Of a stretch of DNA of 64,000 bases, positions 1 through 9,041 are shown piece by piece. Source of the DNA: Alkalibacterium pelagium (GTDB lineage Bacteria > Bacillota > Bacilli > Lactobacillales > Carnobacteriaceae_A); NCBI RefSeq assembly GCF_900109325.1, contig NZ_FNZU01000010.1, positions 1-64,000 on the forward strand. The letters run 5' to 3'. The first letter of the stretch is position 1. Each line of letters starts with the position of its first letter. Position numbers and translations under genes: made by a program. The notes beneath the pieces were generated by a model, which ran no database searches, was not told the DNA's origin, and saw only the letters and a list, made by a program, of their open reading frames with translations.

Positions 1-338
1 ATTCGGTTTAAAGTTTTCCACATTGCTGGAAGGCTGACACGACATGCGCGTAAAATAAAAGTCCGCTTGTCCACAGGTTACGTTTTCTCTTCACTGTTCT
101 GGACAATATTGGAGAATATTCAACAGTTGGTTCTGTTACATTAGCTACTCCAGAAGATCATATTAATTTTTTGACGATTGTAAGACCAAGGGGTCTTTAT
201 ACTCTTTTTTCCATCTTTTTGTTTTCGATCTAATCGAGAAGGATATAAAGTGGCATGATAGACAGTTAATACTTAAAAATGTCTAAAAAAGCAGTGAGTT
301 TAATAGAAATAGTTATCCACATTTAGAGGTATGAATAA
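1..338. other. Non-coding stretch upstream of the rpoN fragment
   Basis: All frames are broken by frequent stops and no convincing gene is visible. I looked here for the glutamine-rich N-terminus expected of sigma-54, because the frame downstream begins in the middle of that protein, and did not find it in any of the three forward frames near the junction. A short dyad (AATATT, four bases, AATATT) lies near 108-121. Confidence 0.5.
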
Positions 339-1118
339 TTCAGGTATATCATTCTGGAAGAAAATTTTGAACGGCTTACAGAGAAAAAATGGAAAGAGCT
401 AGCCGATATCTACTCTATCTCTGAGGCTGAAGTCCAGGAGGTACTGAAATTTGTACAGAAGCTCACACCTGCTCCAGCAGAAGGATTCCAGACGAGCTAT
501 ACACCATTTATCCTTCCAGAGCTGGCCGTGACTATAAATGATGAAGAAGTGAGCGTATCTGAAACGAAATACAAGACACCTCTTCTTACCTTTAATACAT
601 CTTATTTTGAAGAACTGAAGCATCAGGATGATAAAACTGTTCATCATTATATCGGAGAAAAGAAAAAGGAGTACGATATCCTTCAAGCGGGACTTGAAAA
701 AAGAAAAGAAACGATTCTAAGAGTCGGTACCGCTATTGCCCGTCACCAGGCAGGTTTCTTCCGTAATCCTGAAGATGGCCTGGCTTCCCTTCAGTTGAAT
801 GATCTGGCACAGGAACTTCAGCTTAATGAATCGACGGTCAGCCGGGCAGTAAGAGAGTCTTACATTCAGACCCAAACTGGTACTTACGAACTAAAATCGT
901 TTCTATCCAGAAGAACGTCTGGCGGAGACTCACAGGATCAGCTGGAAAAACAGATCCGAGAACTGGTCGATACGGAAGATAAACAAAAACCACTGTCTGA
1001 TCAGACAATTTCGGAAAAAATGGCTGAAGCCGGTATGCAGTTATCCAGAAGAGGTGTGACCAAGTACCGTAAAAACCTGTCGATCCCTTCTTCTACACAG
1101 AGAAAAATCCGAAACTGA
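339..1118 (+). pseudogene. rpoN: RNA polymerase sigma-54 factor RpoN, 5'-truncated remnant
   Basis: The frame is open from 339, just after an in-frame TAA at 336-338, to the stop at 1116-1118, about 259 codons. It has no ATG, GTG or TTG until a GTG at 528. The peptide before that GTG still looks like sigma-54 (for example EKKWKELADIYSISEAEVQE followed by a TPFILPEL segment), so the match runs past any usable start. The C-terminal DNA-binding part is intact, including the RpoN box SRRGVTKYRK close to the end. Full-length sigma-54 is about 430-450 residues. Missing are region I, which answers the AAA+ activator, and the first part of the core-binding region. I call it a decayed gene. A 196-residue product from GTG 528 is possible but would lack the activator-response region. 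A functional copy may exist elsewhere. Confidence 0.75.
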
Positions 1119-1150
1119 TTTACGACCATTGCAGCTACAATAAGATACGT

Positions 1151-1193
1151 AAAAAAGCGAAGCCTCTAAAACTAGAGAGGCTTCGCTTTTTTT
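1151..1193. terminator. Bidirectional rho-independent terminator between rpoN and the PTS operon
   Basis: A 17-bp perfect stem (AGCGAAGCCTCT core) with an 8-nt loop is flanked by A6 on the left and T7 on the right, so it can stop transcription from both converging units. Confidence 0.9.
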
Positions 1194-1205
1194 CTTTACT
1201 ATAGA

Positions 1206-2147
1206 TTATCCCAGGAGTCCAACAACATAACCTAATGTTCCAAGAACGAACAGTCCGGCAATGATTGTGATCGGGCTGACCTTCTTACGTAATAACCATA
1301 CGCAGACAAGAGTAAGGATCAGTGGTGCAATACCTGGAAGCAGTTCGTCCAGTGTGTTCTGCAGTGTAGTAACTTCAACTGGAGCGATGCTCAGTCCAGA
1401 TTGAATTTCTTGAACAACGCCACGAAGCATGTCTCCGGAAAGAATACCTTCATTTGCTGCTTCTGCTACAGCTCCAAAGTTGACCATTTCATCCGCAGGA
1501 ACGTCTACTCGACTCATAACAAGCGGGAAGTGCATACTTGTCCACCTAGGTACAAGAACACCAAGAATGAACATACCAAGTACAGATGCGCCTTGAGTCA
1601 GTTTCTGCATCAGTCCGCCGGCAAGGTTCTGAGTGATGTTCCCACCTTGTACGTATCCCAGTTCTTGTGAATACCATAGGAAGGCCATACGGATAATGTT
1701 CCATGCAAGGAAGAAGATGATTGGTCCAAGCCAGCTCTCGCTTAGTGCAAGAGAAGCTGCGAATGCCCCAAGTACTGGACGGATCGTTCCCCAGAAAATA
1801 GGGTCACCTACACCGGCAAGTGGTCCCATCATACCGATTTTTACCCCTTGGATAGCGGCATTATCGATTTCCTGACCAGATGCTTTCTGTTCTTCAAGAG
1901 TTAATGTTACACCTAAAACAGGGGCAGCAAGGTACGGGTGAGTATTAAAGAACTCAAGGTGACGCTTCAAAGCTAATGAACGGTCTTCTTTAGTTGTGTA
2001 CATTTTTTTAAGTGCCGGGATCATTGCATACGCCCAGCCGATGTTCTGCATACGCTCGAAGTTCCATGACGCCTGCAGGAACTGACTTCTCCAAAACACA
2101 CTTAAACGGTCTCGTTTAGTTAATTTGAATTTATTTTCTTCAGCCAT
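1206..2147 (-). CDS. manZ: PTS mannose-family transporter subunit IID
   Basis: This is a membrane subunit of a mannose/fructose/sorbose-class phosphotransferase permease; with IIC it forms the sugar channel. The 313 residues fit the family. The N-terminus (KLTKRDRLSVFWRSQFLQASWN) and the following GWAYAMIPALKK and GPLAGVGDPIFWGT segments are typical of EIID. Hydrophobic segments lie around residues 130-155 and 190-205 and at the C-terminus. It is the last gene of a four-gene operon, 19 bases after IIC. The substrate cannot be read from sequence; mannose, glucose or fructose are all possible. Confidence 0.95.
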   Translation of the reverse strand: MAEENKFKLTKRDRLSVFWRSQFLQASWNFERMQNIGWAYAMIPALKKMYTTKEDRSLALKRHLEFFNTHPYLAAPVLGVTLTLEEQKASGQEIDNAAIQGVKIGMMGPLAGVGDPIFWGTIRPVLGAFAASLALSESWLGPIIFFLAWNIIRMAFLWYSQELGYVQGGNITQNLAGGLMQKLTQGASVLGMFILGVLVPRWTSMHFPLVMSRVDVPADEMVNFGAVAEAANEGILSGDMLRGVVQEIQSGLSIAPVEVTTLQNTLDELLPGIAPLILTLVCVWLLRKKVSPITIIAGLFVLGTLGYVVGLLG

Positions 2148-2166
2148 ATTTCATCAACGCTCCTTT

Positions 2167-2964
2167 TTAATAGTCATTCAGAATATCATCAAGTGGATCT
2201 CCGCCGGAAGAGTTTCCTCCGCCGCCTCCACCTTGATTGAATTCAGGTGCAAATTGAAGGTATAGAAGTGCCAGGACGACACCGATGATACCCATAGCGA
2301 TCAGGTTCAGTTCGCCGATTGCTGAAAGAGCAAATCCTAGAGCGAAGAACAACCATAGTTTTGGTGTAGCCATCATGTTGATAACCATTGCATAACCGAC
2401 AGCAACGATCATTCCACCGGCTACGGCCAGTCCACCTGTCAGCCATCCTGGGATCGCGTTCAGTGCGTTAGTTACGAGTTCTGGAGAAACGGCAAGAATG
2501 ATTGCTGCAGGAATTGCGATACGCAGACCCTGAATCATAAGTGCTCCGATATGATAAAATTCGACAGCTCTGAATGAGCCTTCTGTTGCTTTTCTGTCAG
2601 CTGCGTGCGCGATTGCTACAGTCAATGTACGAACAAAGATAGTCAGTACTTGACCTGCGATTGCTAGTGGAATAGCCAATGCAATCCCTTCTGATACGCC
2701 TGCTCCGTGATAAGTTACTAAAATAGCTGATGCTACGGAAGCAAGTGCCGCATCAGGTGCTACTGCTGCCCCGATGTTCATCCAGCCTAAAGCGATAAGC
2801 TGAAGTGTTCCTCCCAGTAACAATCCCTGAGTAGGATTTCCTGTTGCTAAACCAATTAATGTACATGCTACGATCGGCTGATGGAACTGGAACTGGTCCA
2901 GAATCCCTTCCATTCCGGCTAAGAAAGCCACAAAAACAACCAATACAATTGAAATGATGTCCAT
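2167..2964 (-). CDS. manY: PTS mannose-family transporter subunit IIC
   Basis: The integral membrane IIC subunit of the mannose-class permease. The 265 residues are almost all hydrophobic, and the GNPTQGLLLGGTLQLIALGW segment in the first 70 residues is the family signature. The last 20 residues are unusual: a run of five glycines followed by serine, glycine and an acidic end. It lies between IIAB and IID with short gaps, which indicates one transcript from the sigma-54 promoter at 4607-4623. Confidence 0.95.
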   Translation of the reverse strand: MDIISIVLVVFVAFLAGMEGILDQFQFHQPIVACTLIGLATGNPTQGLLLGGTLQLIALGWMNIGAAVAPDAALASVASAILVTYHGAGVSEGIALAIPLAIAGQVLTIFVRTLTVAIAHAADRKATEGSFRAVEFYHIGALMIQGLRIAIPAAIILAVSPELVTNALNAIPGWLTGGLAVAGGMIVAVGYAMVINMMATPKLWLFFALGFALSAIGELNLIAMGIIGVVLALLYLQFAPEFNQGGGGGGNSSGGDPLDDILNDY

Positions 2965-2991
2965 ATTTATTTTCCCTCCTTGATAGGTGTC

Positions 2992-3966
2992 TTAATTCAC
3001 GTATTTTGTTTTCTTCAGCAGGTTCCACATGTCTTTGCGCTGATCTGCCGGTACTTTTCTGACATCAAATGTTACGCCGTGGTCTTTCATTTTCTTGAAT
3101 GCTTCCACGTCTTTTTCATCTACTGACAGAACATTGTTGATCATGACTTTACCTTCTGAGTGCGCCATGGATCCGACGTTGACTTCTTCGATCTCCACTC
3201 CACCTTCAATGACACGCAGGGCATCAGTTGGATTCTCGAATAAGAGCAGCGCGCTTGTTTTACCAAATCTAGGATCGTTCCATACTTCGATCATTTTATC
3301 GATCGGTACAACGTTTGCTTTGATTCCTGGTGGTGAAGCCTGGGTGATCAGAGATTTACGCAGATCATCTTTAGCTACATCATCAGATACAACAATGATG
3401 CGAGTCGGATTGACGTCTTTAGACCAGGCAGTTGCCACTTGTCCGTGAAGCAGACGTGAGTCGATACGCGCCAGACGAATGTCGATTTTTCCATTTCCTA
3501 CTACTGTTCCTTCAGGCAATGGTTTAGACGGTTCTTCAGATGCAGCTGCTGCTTTGCTCTCAGCTGGCTGAAGGCTTTCCGGTCTCACTTTCACGCTGTC
3601 TTTCGCTACATCGATCAGTGAAGCTGCGATATCGTGCGCTTTATCCATTGAGAAGCGTGCTGTAAATGACTCGATGAGCATTGGCAGGTTCAATCCTGCA
3701 ACAATCGCCCATTTATCCTTCTTATCTTCAAACAATGTATTTGCCTGGTTAAATGGTGTTCCTCCCCATAAATCGACGAGGAAGAGAATTTCGTCTGTTT
3801 CGAAAGAAGCAATGGCCTCTTCCATTTTTCTTCTGATATCGTCCGGTCCTTCGCTTGGAAGTAATGTGACTGCCTTGACATTTTCCTGTTCTCCTACAAT
3901 CATAGATCCTGACTGCAAGATGCCTTCAGCAAACTCGCCGTGGCTTGCTAATATAATTCCTACCAT
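2992..3966 (-). CDS. manX: PTS mannose-family fused subunit IIAB
   Basis: A cytoplasmic phosphotransfer protein of 324 residues. The IIA domain (about 1-125) carries the phosphorylated His9 in ILASHGEFAEG. An Ala/Pro/Glu-rich linker (about 130-158) leads to the IIB domain (about 160-324), with His174 in RLLHGQVAT. Phosphate passes from HPr to His9, then His174, then the incoming sugar. The upstream gene (4017-4508) encodes a second, free-standing IIB domain, so this operon has two IIB units for one IIA, IIC and IID. Confidence 0.95.
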   Translation of the reverse strand: MVGIILASHGEFAEGILQSGSMIVGEQENVKAVTLLPSEGPDDIRRKMEEAIASFETDEILFLVDLWGGTPFNQANTLFEDKKDKWAIVAGLNLPMLIESFTARFSMDKAHDIAASLIDVAKDSVKVRPESLQPAESKAAAASEEPSKPLPEGTVVGNGKIDIRLARIDSRLLHGQVATAWSKDVNPTRIIVVSDDVAKDDLRKSLITQASPPGIKANVVPIDKMIEVWNDPRFGKTSALLLFENPTDALRVIEGGVEIEEVNVGSMAHSEGKVMINNVLSVDEKDVEAFKKMKDHGVTFDVRKVPADQRKDMWNLLKKTKYVN

Positions 3967-4016
3967 TTATTTCCCTCCTACTACTAACGGGTGGCCCGTT
4001 ATTTGTTTTTAATCGT

Positions 4017-4508
4017 TTACAAAAAGTTTCCCTTCTTTAATACATCCATGACCATCTGTTTGCGGTCTGAAGGAACTTTTCTTATTTCGAGTTCGATACC
4101 TTGTTCATCTAGATACTGAAACGCTTCAATATCCTGCTGATCAACTGAAACAAAATGTGTGACCATCTGTTTCCCCTCTGTAAATTTCATTCCACCAATA
4201 TTTACTGTATCGAACGCTACCCCCTGTTTGTAAATTGTCATTACATCAGTCGGATTAGTAAACAGCAGCAGAACTTTTACATCTTTCATGAGCGGATGGT
4301 CCTTGATTTCGATCAGTTTTTTTACTGAGATGACATGTGCCTTGATTTCAGGTGGAGCCGCCTGCTTTAATAATAATTTCTGAAGCGGATTTGAAGCGAC
4401 TTGATCACTGACAACAATGATGCGACTTATCCCTGTCGCTCTGGCCCATGTCGTGGCTACCTGACCATGTATCAGACGGTCATCGATTCTGAGTAACCTG
4501 ATATCCAT
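4017..4508 (-). CDS. PTS mannose-family subunit IIB, stand-alone
   Basis: The protein has 163 residues and consists of one EIIB domain of the mannose class, with the phosphorylatable His14 in IDDRLIHGQVATTW. It resembles the C-terminal half of the IIAB protein encoded next. It is the first gene of the PTS operon, about 100 bases downstream of the -24/-12 promoter. A free IIB beside a complete IIAB is not needed for transport. It may phosphorylate or titrate the LevR activator, whose PRD and IIA-like domains are PTS targets in this family. That role is inference. Confidence 0.92.
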   Translation of the reverse strand: MDIRLLRIDDRLIHGQVATTWARATGISRIIVVSDQVASNPLQKLLLKQAAPPEIKAHVISVKKLIEIKDHPLMKDVKVLLLFTNPTDVMTIYKQGVAFDTVNIGGMKFTEGKQMVTHFVSVDQQDIEAFQYLDEQGIELEIRKVPSDRKQMVMDVLKKGNFL

Positions 4509-4606
4509 TTATATTTATCCTCCTATATATAGAGTCACTCTCCCTTCGCTTACATATTGAGAAAAATAGTGGTGCAGCGTAGTGTTTTTCTCTTCTAAAC
4601 TATATA

Positions 4607-4623
4607 AGCAAGAAGTGTGCCAA
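4607..4623 (-). promoter_or_regulatory. Sigma-54 (-24/-12) promoter of the PTS operon
   Basis: On the minus strand the sequence reads TTGGCAC-ACTTC-TTGCT, a near-perfect match to the sigma-54 consensus with GG and GC separated by exactly 10 bases. It lies about 100 bases before the first PTS gene and downstream of the gene for a LevR-type sigma-54 activator, the expected arrangement. Confidence 0.9.
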
Positions 4624-4663
4624 CATTAACTTCTTAAAAACCTTTATATATCAACTGTTTTTC

Positions 4664-4714
4664 ACGACACACTAAAACGACACACTATTAATGTCTTTTC
4701 AATAGTGTGTCGTT
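4664..4714 (-). promoter_or_regulatory. Repeated ACGACACACTA boxes, candidate LevR enhancer (UAS)
   Basis: Three copies of ACGACACACTA occur within 50 bases: direct copies at 4664-4674 and 4677-4687, and an inverted copy at 4703-4713. They lie 40-105 bases upstream of the sigma-54 promoter, where activators of this class bind. A one-mismatch copy, ACGATACACTA, lies at 7657-7667 upstream of the activator gene. That this is the LevR site is inference. Confidence 0.5.
4676..4714 (-). terminator. Terminator of the levR-like gene
   Basis: A 14-bp perfect stem (AACGACACACTATT and its complement) with an 11-nt loop begins 7 bases after the activator's stop codon. On the minus strand it is followed by T4. 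The arms coincide with two of the candidate enhancer boxes. Confidence 0.75.
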
Positions 4715-4720
4715 CGACTG

Positions 4721-7579
4721 TTACTCTTCAAGTAGTGTATCGATATCTTCCAAATCGCCTTCATCTTTAGTAATGAAATATAAGATGTAGCTGTATTCCT
4801 CTTTAGGAATGCTGATTCCCAGATCTTTTTCCAGCGTTTTAATAAGATGCTCTACTTCCTTCGTCAGACTACTCTCTTCATCAAACATGTTTGTATCTGG
4901 AGAAGTCAGACTATCCTGATGAATCAGCCGTTCAATGACACCTGCCATATGCAGAATGAGGTTGATATGAAAAGCATAAGCTTCTGAATGATCTGTTTTG
5001 AGTCGTGCACATGCCTCAGCAAACTTCCAGAGAGGGTTAAGCACTTTAACAGGATTTAAAAAGGTATAATTTTCCTGTAGAAAGATCTGTATCATTTCTT
5101 GCGCTTTCGTTTCATCAGATGCCGTATCAGATGTATAGAGTACCGATTCACTGATTATATTATCGATCAGCGCTTCAGAGCCCCCTTCTATGAACCGCTC
5201 AAGTGGAATAAATGGAGCCGACAGTTTAGGATCGGCTACACCAGTAGTCGCAATAATGGAGTAATGCTTGTTCCATTCTGCTACTTTCGTGTCCATATCC
5301 ACTACTGAACAGGTTTTGACTTCTATGACCGCCCTGTTCCCCTGTTTAATTGGTTTTTCTATAATTTCCTTTATTTTTCTTGCCGTGCCTTCTCCAGATG
5401 CACAGATGGCTAAGATGATTGGAGGCTTGACCACCTGATTTCTCTCATGTACCTGAGCTTTCGGCAGCTGGTTCGAATACCCACTGAATTTCAGAAGGGA
5501 ATCATGCAGAAGCTCGATGTCTGCATCCACAAGCGAGGCTTTTCTTACTGCCTCAAGCACCATAGGCGTAGAGACCATGTCAATCGATCTGACTACAATA
5601 CCGGTATCCTTCTCCAGAGACGACTCAAATGTCGCCAGTGAGCCCATATCGACTAGAAGCAGCACTCCGCTCCCCTTGTTAACATCGATTACGGCCTGTC
5701 TGATCCGCTCGTAAACGACTGTCGGCGACATATCCAGAGGCATGTCGATGGCACTCACGCCTCTTATATCTAAAAGATCTTCAGCTACACGGGCCATACT
5801 GCTTGCAGTAGAGTTCCCATGAGTCGCAATGACTACTCCGATTTCACCAGCTGATTTTTCTTCCTTTAAGGAAACTAGAAGAACAGTGAGATAATACACT
5901 TCATTCTCTGGAATAGTGACTTGAAAAACCTCGCCGATTTTATCTTTGATCAGTGACGCAACGTCAAATTCCTTGCTATAATCCATTGCCATCTCACGGA
6001 TCCTGCTGTTCATCTTGCGTTCTTCCCCACTGTTTATCTTATTGAGCAGGGAGCTGATATGAAGACTCATAGCGTAAATGAAGTTCTGCTTCATACTCAC
6101 ACTTAGTGACTGATTGACTAAAGCGGCCATCTGATGAGCAAATTCAATCACTTCTTTATTAACGACGTCAGCCAGCTTAGATTCTGTCTGAAGCGAAAAG
6201 CCATGATTACGGTAAAAAGATTTTAGATGAACGTTGATATCTGTGGAGATATACTGATTGATTGATTCCTGATCCAATCCTTCTGCTTCAAGAAGCGCAG
6301 CCTTATCTCCAATGATGTCGTAAATATTATACGGCAGTTCATAAGCATCCATTTCCATTGTATAAAACGGCTCATTTGGACTGACTGTTATTTTTGCCTC
6401 AAGATAATTTGACATCTCTGTCATCTGTTGTCGATTGGAGGATAACCCCACCAGATGTGATTGAATGCTGTCCGGAATATCCTTAACCGTCAGACTGATT
6501 TCTTCCTTGCTCAGCTGGTTCATGAAGCCTCTGGCACACACCAACTGTATCGTTGATTTGAGCTGTCCGATGTTTCCATATCCTACACTGGCTATCAGCC
6601 CTTTCACCACATCTTCAGTCAATGTGATTTTCCGCTGAATTCGATTGGCTTCAAGACCTGTCAGAAGTTTCAGCAGATCAAGCTGCTCCACAACCGGACG
6701 CTCTTTAAATGATGGCATATGAATATTGATGGGTATACGTCTCATGAAGGTATCAAGAAAAGTTGATTTAGGATCTTCAGTTGTCGCACAGACGATCCTG
6801 ACACTTGCTTCTCGGCTTTTACCTGTTTCCCCAAGTCGACTGTACTTGCCCGTATCCATGAAGTAGAAAATCATTTCCTGCCCTTCAGGTGGAAGTCTGT
6901 GGATTTCATCTAAAAAGAGCATACTGTTGTCAGCTTGCTGGATAAGCCCTTCTTTCTCGGATGCCGCACCAGTAAAGGCTCCTTTAGCATAACCGAACAA
7001 GTAACTCATCAGCAGTTCCGGATTATTCGCATAATCCGCACAGTTGAAGACGACCAGTTCTTTTTCAGGGTCGATCAGCTCATGTGATTGAGCAAATTTA
7101 AACATGGCGTGAGCAAAAAACGATTTCCCTGATCCGGTCGGACCCGTTATAAGTGTGTTGAGTCCTTTTGGTGGATAAAGAACAGCTGCCTTGGCCTGAT
7201 CGACCGCATTTTTCATGCTGCCTTTTGCTCCAATAATCGACTGAAAAATATCTCTCGACTCTTTAACAGAGTAGTCAAAGACTTCCTGTGTGACACCCTT
7301 CTGCTCAGGCTTTTCTTCTTTATAGCTTGGTACGTGTACTGTCAATGGCTGGTGACGAACCGATTCGAGAGGAACAAAACGAACTGGCCGTCCGTCTATT
7401 TTTTTAAGCTTCCCCTCTCTGACCAGAAGATTAAGGTCTTTGGAGACGTTGCTTCTTATAATATCCAATTCATCCGAGACTTCTTTAGTTGTAATACCCA
7501 TTCCATTTTCAATATCTTTTTTTGTAAACTGTTTACTAGCCGTCTTAACAAACTGATATATCCTGTCTTTTCTGTTCAA
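4721..7579 (-). CDS. levR: LevR/ManR-type sigma-54-dependent transcriptional activator with PRD and PTS domains
   Basis: The activator of the downstream PTS operon, 952 residues. Order of domains: an N-terminal winged HTH (about 1-75); an AAA+ sigma-54 interaction domain with Walker A GPTGSGKS at 145-152, the sigma-54 contact loop GAFTGA at 200-205 and Walker B LFLDEIH near 221; a first PRD with conserved histidines around 470-560; an EIIA-Man-like domain (about 575-700) with IATHGNSTASS; an EIIB-Gat-like segment with the motif ICASGEGTA; and a C-terminal PRD (about 850-952). PTS phosphorylation of the PRD and EII-like histidines usually controls activity. It requires sigma-54, and the only rpoN in this window is truncated. 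Confidence 0.95.
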   Translation of the reverse strand: MNRKDRIYQFVKTASKQFTKKDIENGMGITTKEVSDELDIIRSNVSKDLNLLVREGKLKKIDGRPVRFVPLESVRHQPLTVHVPSYKEEKPEQKGVTQEVFDYSVKESRDIFQSIIGAKGSMKNAVDQAKAAVLYPPKGLNTLITGPTGSGKSFFAHAMFKFAQSHELIDPEKELVVFNCADYANNPELLMSYLFGYAKGAFTGAASEKEGLIQQADNSMLFLDEIHRLPPEGQEMIFYFMDTGKYSRLGETGKSREASVRIVCATTEDPKSTFLDTFMRRIPINIHMPSFKERPVVEQLDLLKLLTGLEANRIQRKITLTEDVVKGLIASVGYGNIGQLKSTIQLVCARGFMNQLSKEEISLTVKDIPDSIQSHLVGLSSNRQQMTEMSNYLEAKITVSPNEPFYTMEMDAYELPYNIYDIIGDKAALLEAEGLDQESINQYISTDINVHLKSFYRNHGFSLQTESKLADVVNKEVIEFAHQMAALVNQSLSVSMKQNFIYAMSLHISSLLNKINSGEERKMNSRIREMAMDYSKEFDVASLIKDKIGEVFQVTIPENEVYYLTVLLVSLKEEKSAGEIGVVIATHGNSTASSMARVAEDLLDIRGVSAIDMPLDMSPTVVYERIRQAVIDVNKGSGVLLLVDMGSLATFESSLEKDTGIVVRSIDMVSTPMVLEAVRKASLVDADIELLHDSLLKFSGYSNQLPKAQVHERNQVVKPPIILAICASGEGTARKIKEIIEKPIKQGNRAVIEVKTCSVVDMDTKVAEWNKHYSIIATTGVADPKLSAPFIPLERFIEGGSEALIDNIISESVLYTSDTASDETKAQEMIQIFLQENYTFLNPVKVLNPLWKFAEACARLKTDHSEAYAFHINLILHMAGVIERLIHQDSLTSPDTNMFDEESSLTKEVEHLIKTLEKDLGISIPKEEYSYILYFITKDEGDLEDIDTLLEE

Positions 7580-7987
7580 TTCATACGCCCCCTTATTTAT
7601 GCTCTCCTAATACTCAACTCTGGATTCACAACTAGTATACTATAAAACGATTTATCACGATACACTATAAAATACACTTATCTGTATCGGTCCGAATGGT
7701 CCTGTACTCATAGGTTTTTGCTGCATTGTTTGGTGGTAGTGTGTTTTTTTAAATGTACTCGCACTTATTTACTTTTTCACTGTGTCGAGGATCAAGTAGC
7801 TTTTTTCGATCCGGTACGCTCAGGAGGATAACGTTCTCTATCTTGCTGAATGTGCTTGCTTGTGTATGCTTTCTTATGTATGACTCTCGTTCTCTCTTTT
7901 ACACTAGGTCGATCCAGACCAGTTTTGGCACGCTCACCGCTCTGCTGAAATCTTCTAGCTTGAAGCAACTGTATCTTTATAAGACGC
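7580..7987. other. Intergenic region upstream of levR
   Basis: It contains the levR upstream region, with tandem TATAGT/TATACT-type boxes on the minus strand near 7630-7670 and the sequence ACGATACACTA at 7657-7667 that resembles the candidate LevR boxes. Overlapping reading frames on both strands at 7753-8040 show no family resemblance and run through a terminator, so I do not call a gene. Confidence 0.5.
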
Positions 7988-8025
7988 AAAAAAACAGCTC
8001 TGTGCACGCAATGTACATAGAGCTG
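7988..8025 (-). terminator. Terminator of the first lipoprotein gene
   Basis: The imperfect 13-bp stem CAGCTCTATGTAC/GTGCACAGAGCTG is followed on the minus strand by T7. Confidence 0.8.
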
Positions 8026-8100
8026 CCCCCTTTTAGGTAATATATCAGTTGCCTGGTCTCTCCTGTGTCCGCAGGTAATGGGCTTTAGTTAAGTTTTAAA

Positions 8101-8643
8101 TTATTCGTCTACGCTAACTTCACCTTCAACAGTTCCTTCATCCATTAAAGCAGAATCCATGAACTCTTGAGAAGAGAATGTTACGTCCCCTGTTACTGTA
8201 GAGTTGAACAATTCAAATCCGTTTTCGTCAACGTATACGTCTCCGTCCAATGTTCCTTCTTGAATACGGAAGTTTGGTGATTCAACAGTCATCGTTCCAA
8301 CTGACAGTGTGTACTCATCAGTTACGTTACGGTCATCATCCTGATCATAAAGTGCCAGTTTACGGTAAACGTCTCCGTCTTCGTCATCCTGGTTGTAGAA
8401 TGTACCTGCAACTGTCAAGTCTCCGTCGATAGTTACATCAGCTGTTATAGCAGTAATCCAGTTTCCGTCAGCACTTAGAGAGCCTTCAACTTCGCTAGCG
8501 TCATCAGTAATAGATGCAGCTGTTACAGCGTCGCCATTGTCTCCGTTGTCGTCAGTATCTGCACCATTATCACATGCTGCTAAAAATCCGCCTAATGCTA
8601 CAACTGCAGCGCCTGCAGCTAATTTCTTTTTCAAAATATCCAT
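8101..8643 (-). CDS. Acidic lipoprotein with adhesin/polymer-like beta repeats
   Basis: A 180-residue exported protein. Residues 1-24 form a lipoprotein signal ending in the lipobox LAAC, so Cys24 should be lipidated and anchored outside the membrane. A short Asp/Asn/Gly-rich linker follows, then a beta-rich domain with short periodic strands such as GDLTVAG, GDVYVDENG and GDVTFSS, a pattern that recalls bactofilin-like stacks. It is a clear paralog of the lipoprotein at 9042-9581; both contain an RKLALY-QD-DRNVT segment. I do not recognise a characterised function. It is transcribed alone, with its own terminator. Confidence 0.85.
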   Translation of the reverse strand: MDILKKKLAAGAAVVALGGFLAACDNGADTDDNGDNGDAVTAASITDDASEVEGSLSADGNWITAITADVTIDGDLTVAGTFYNQDDEDGDVYRKLALYDQDDDRNVTDEYTLSVGTMTVESPNFRIQEGTLDGDVYVDENGFELFNSTVTGDVTFSSQEFMDSALMDEGTVEGEVSVDE

Positions 8644-9041
8644 AATTATCCCTTACCTTTCCTGATGGAAATCTTATTGTACATAGAATGAACGGAGAAG
8701 AAGGAGAGAATATTTAATTCGGACAGTTCTTCTCCGCATCATTACTAATACATACTATAGCTTACATTTGTGAAGTAGTCAACAAGTGTGCTCACTAAAA
8801 TTATCTTATTTATTACTCATGCTTTTCTAATCATAATGAAACATTTTAATAAGTTTAAGACCGCTTACTTTGCTTTAACTAAAATCTAGCACACAATATT
8901 GGACTTCTTCATTTAGTTTACTGGATTGGCAGTAGAGTTTCAACTGATGTCTGTCAATGGTGAACAGTTCACATATCGCTTTTTTCATAATAAAAAGAAA
9001 ACTGCCAACATAATAGCTGACAGTTTTCTTTTTATTTAAAT
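8644..9041. other. Intergenic region between two lipoprotein paralogs, with a leader hairpin
   Basis: It holds the upstream region of the first lipoprotein gene. A 10-bp perfect inverted repeat (CGGAGAAGAA at 8693-8702 and its complement at 8727-8736) would fold in the 5' leader. It has no T tract, so it is more likely a transcript-stabilising or regulatory element than a terminator. No further gene is visible. Confidence 0.5.
8992..9033 (-). terminator. Terminator of the second lipoprotein gene
   Basis: A stem built on AAAAAGAAAACTG and CAGTTTTCTTTTT, 11-nt loop, immediately after the stop of the 9042-9581 gene; the arms supply the T tract. Confidence 0.8.

Noticed and set aside
399-686. 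Reverse-strand frame of 95 residues
   Set aside because: It is the shadow of the rpoN fragment, whose forward translation clearly matches sigma-54.
7753-8040. Possible small gene on either strand
   Set aside because: Both frames run through the terminator at 7988-8025, have no good ribosome site and show no family resemblance.
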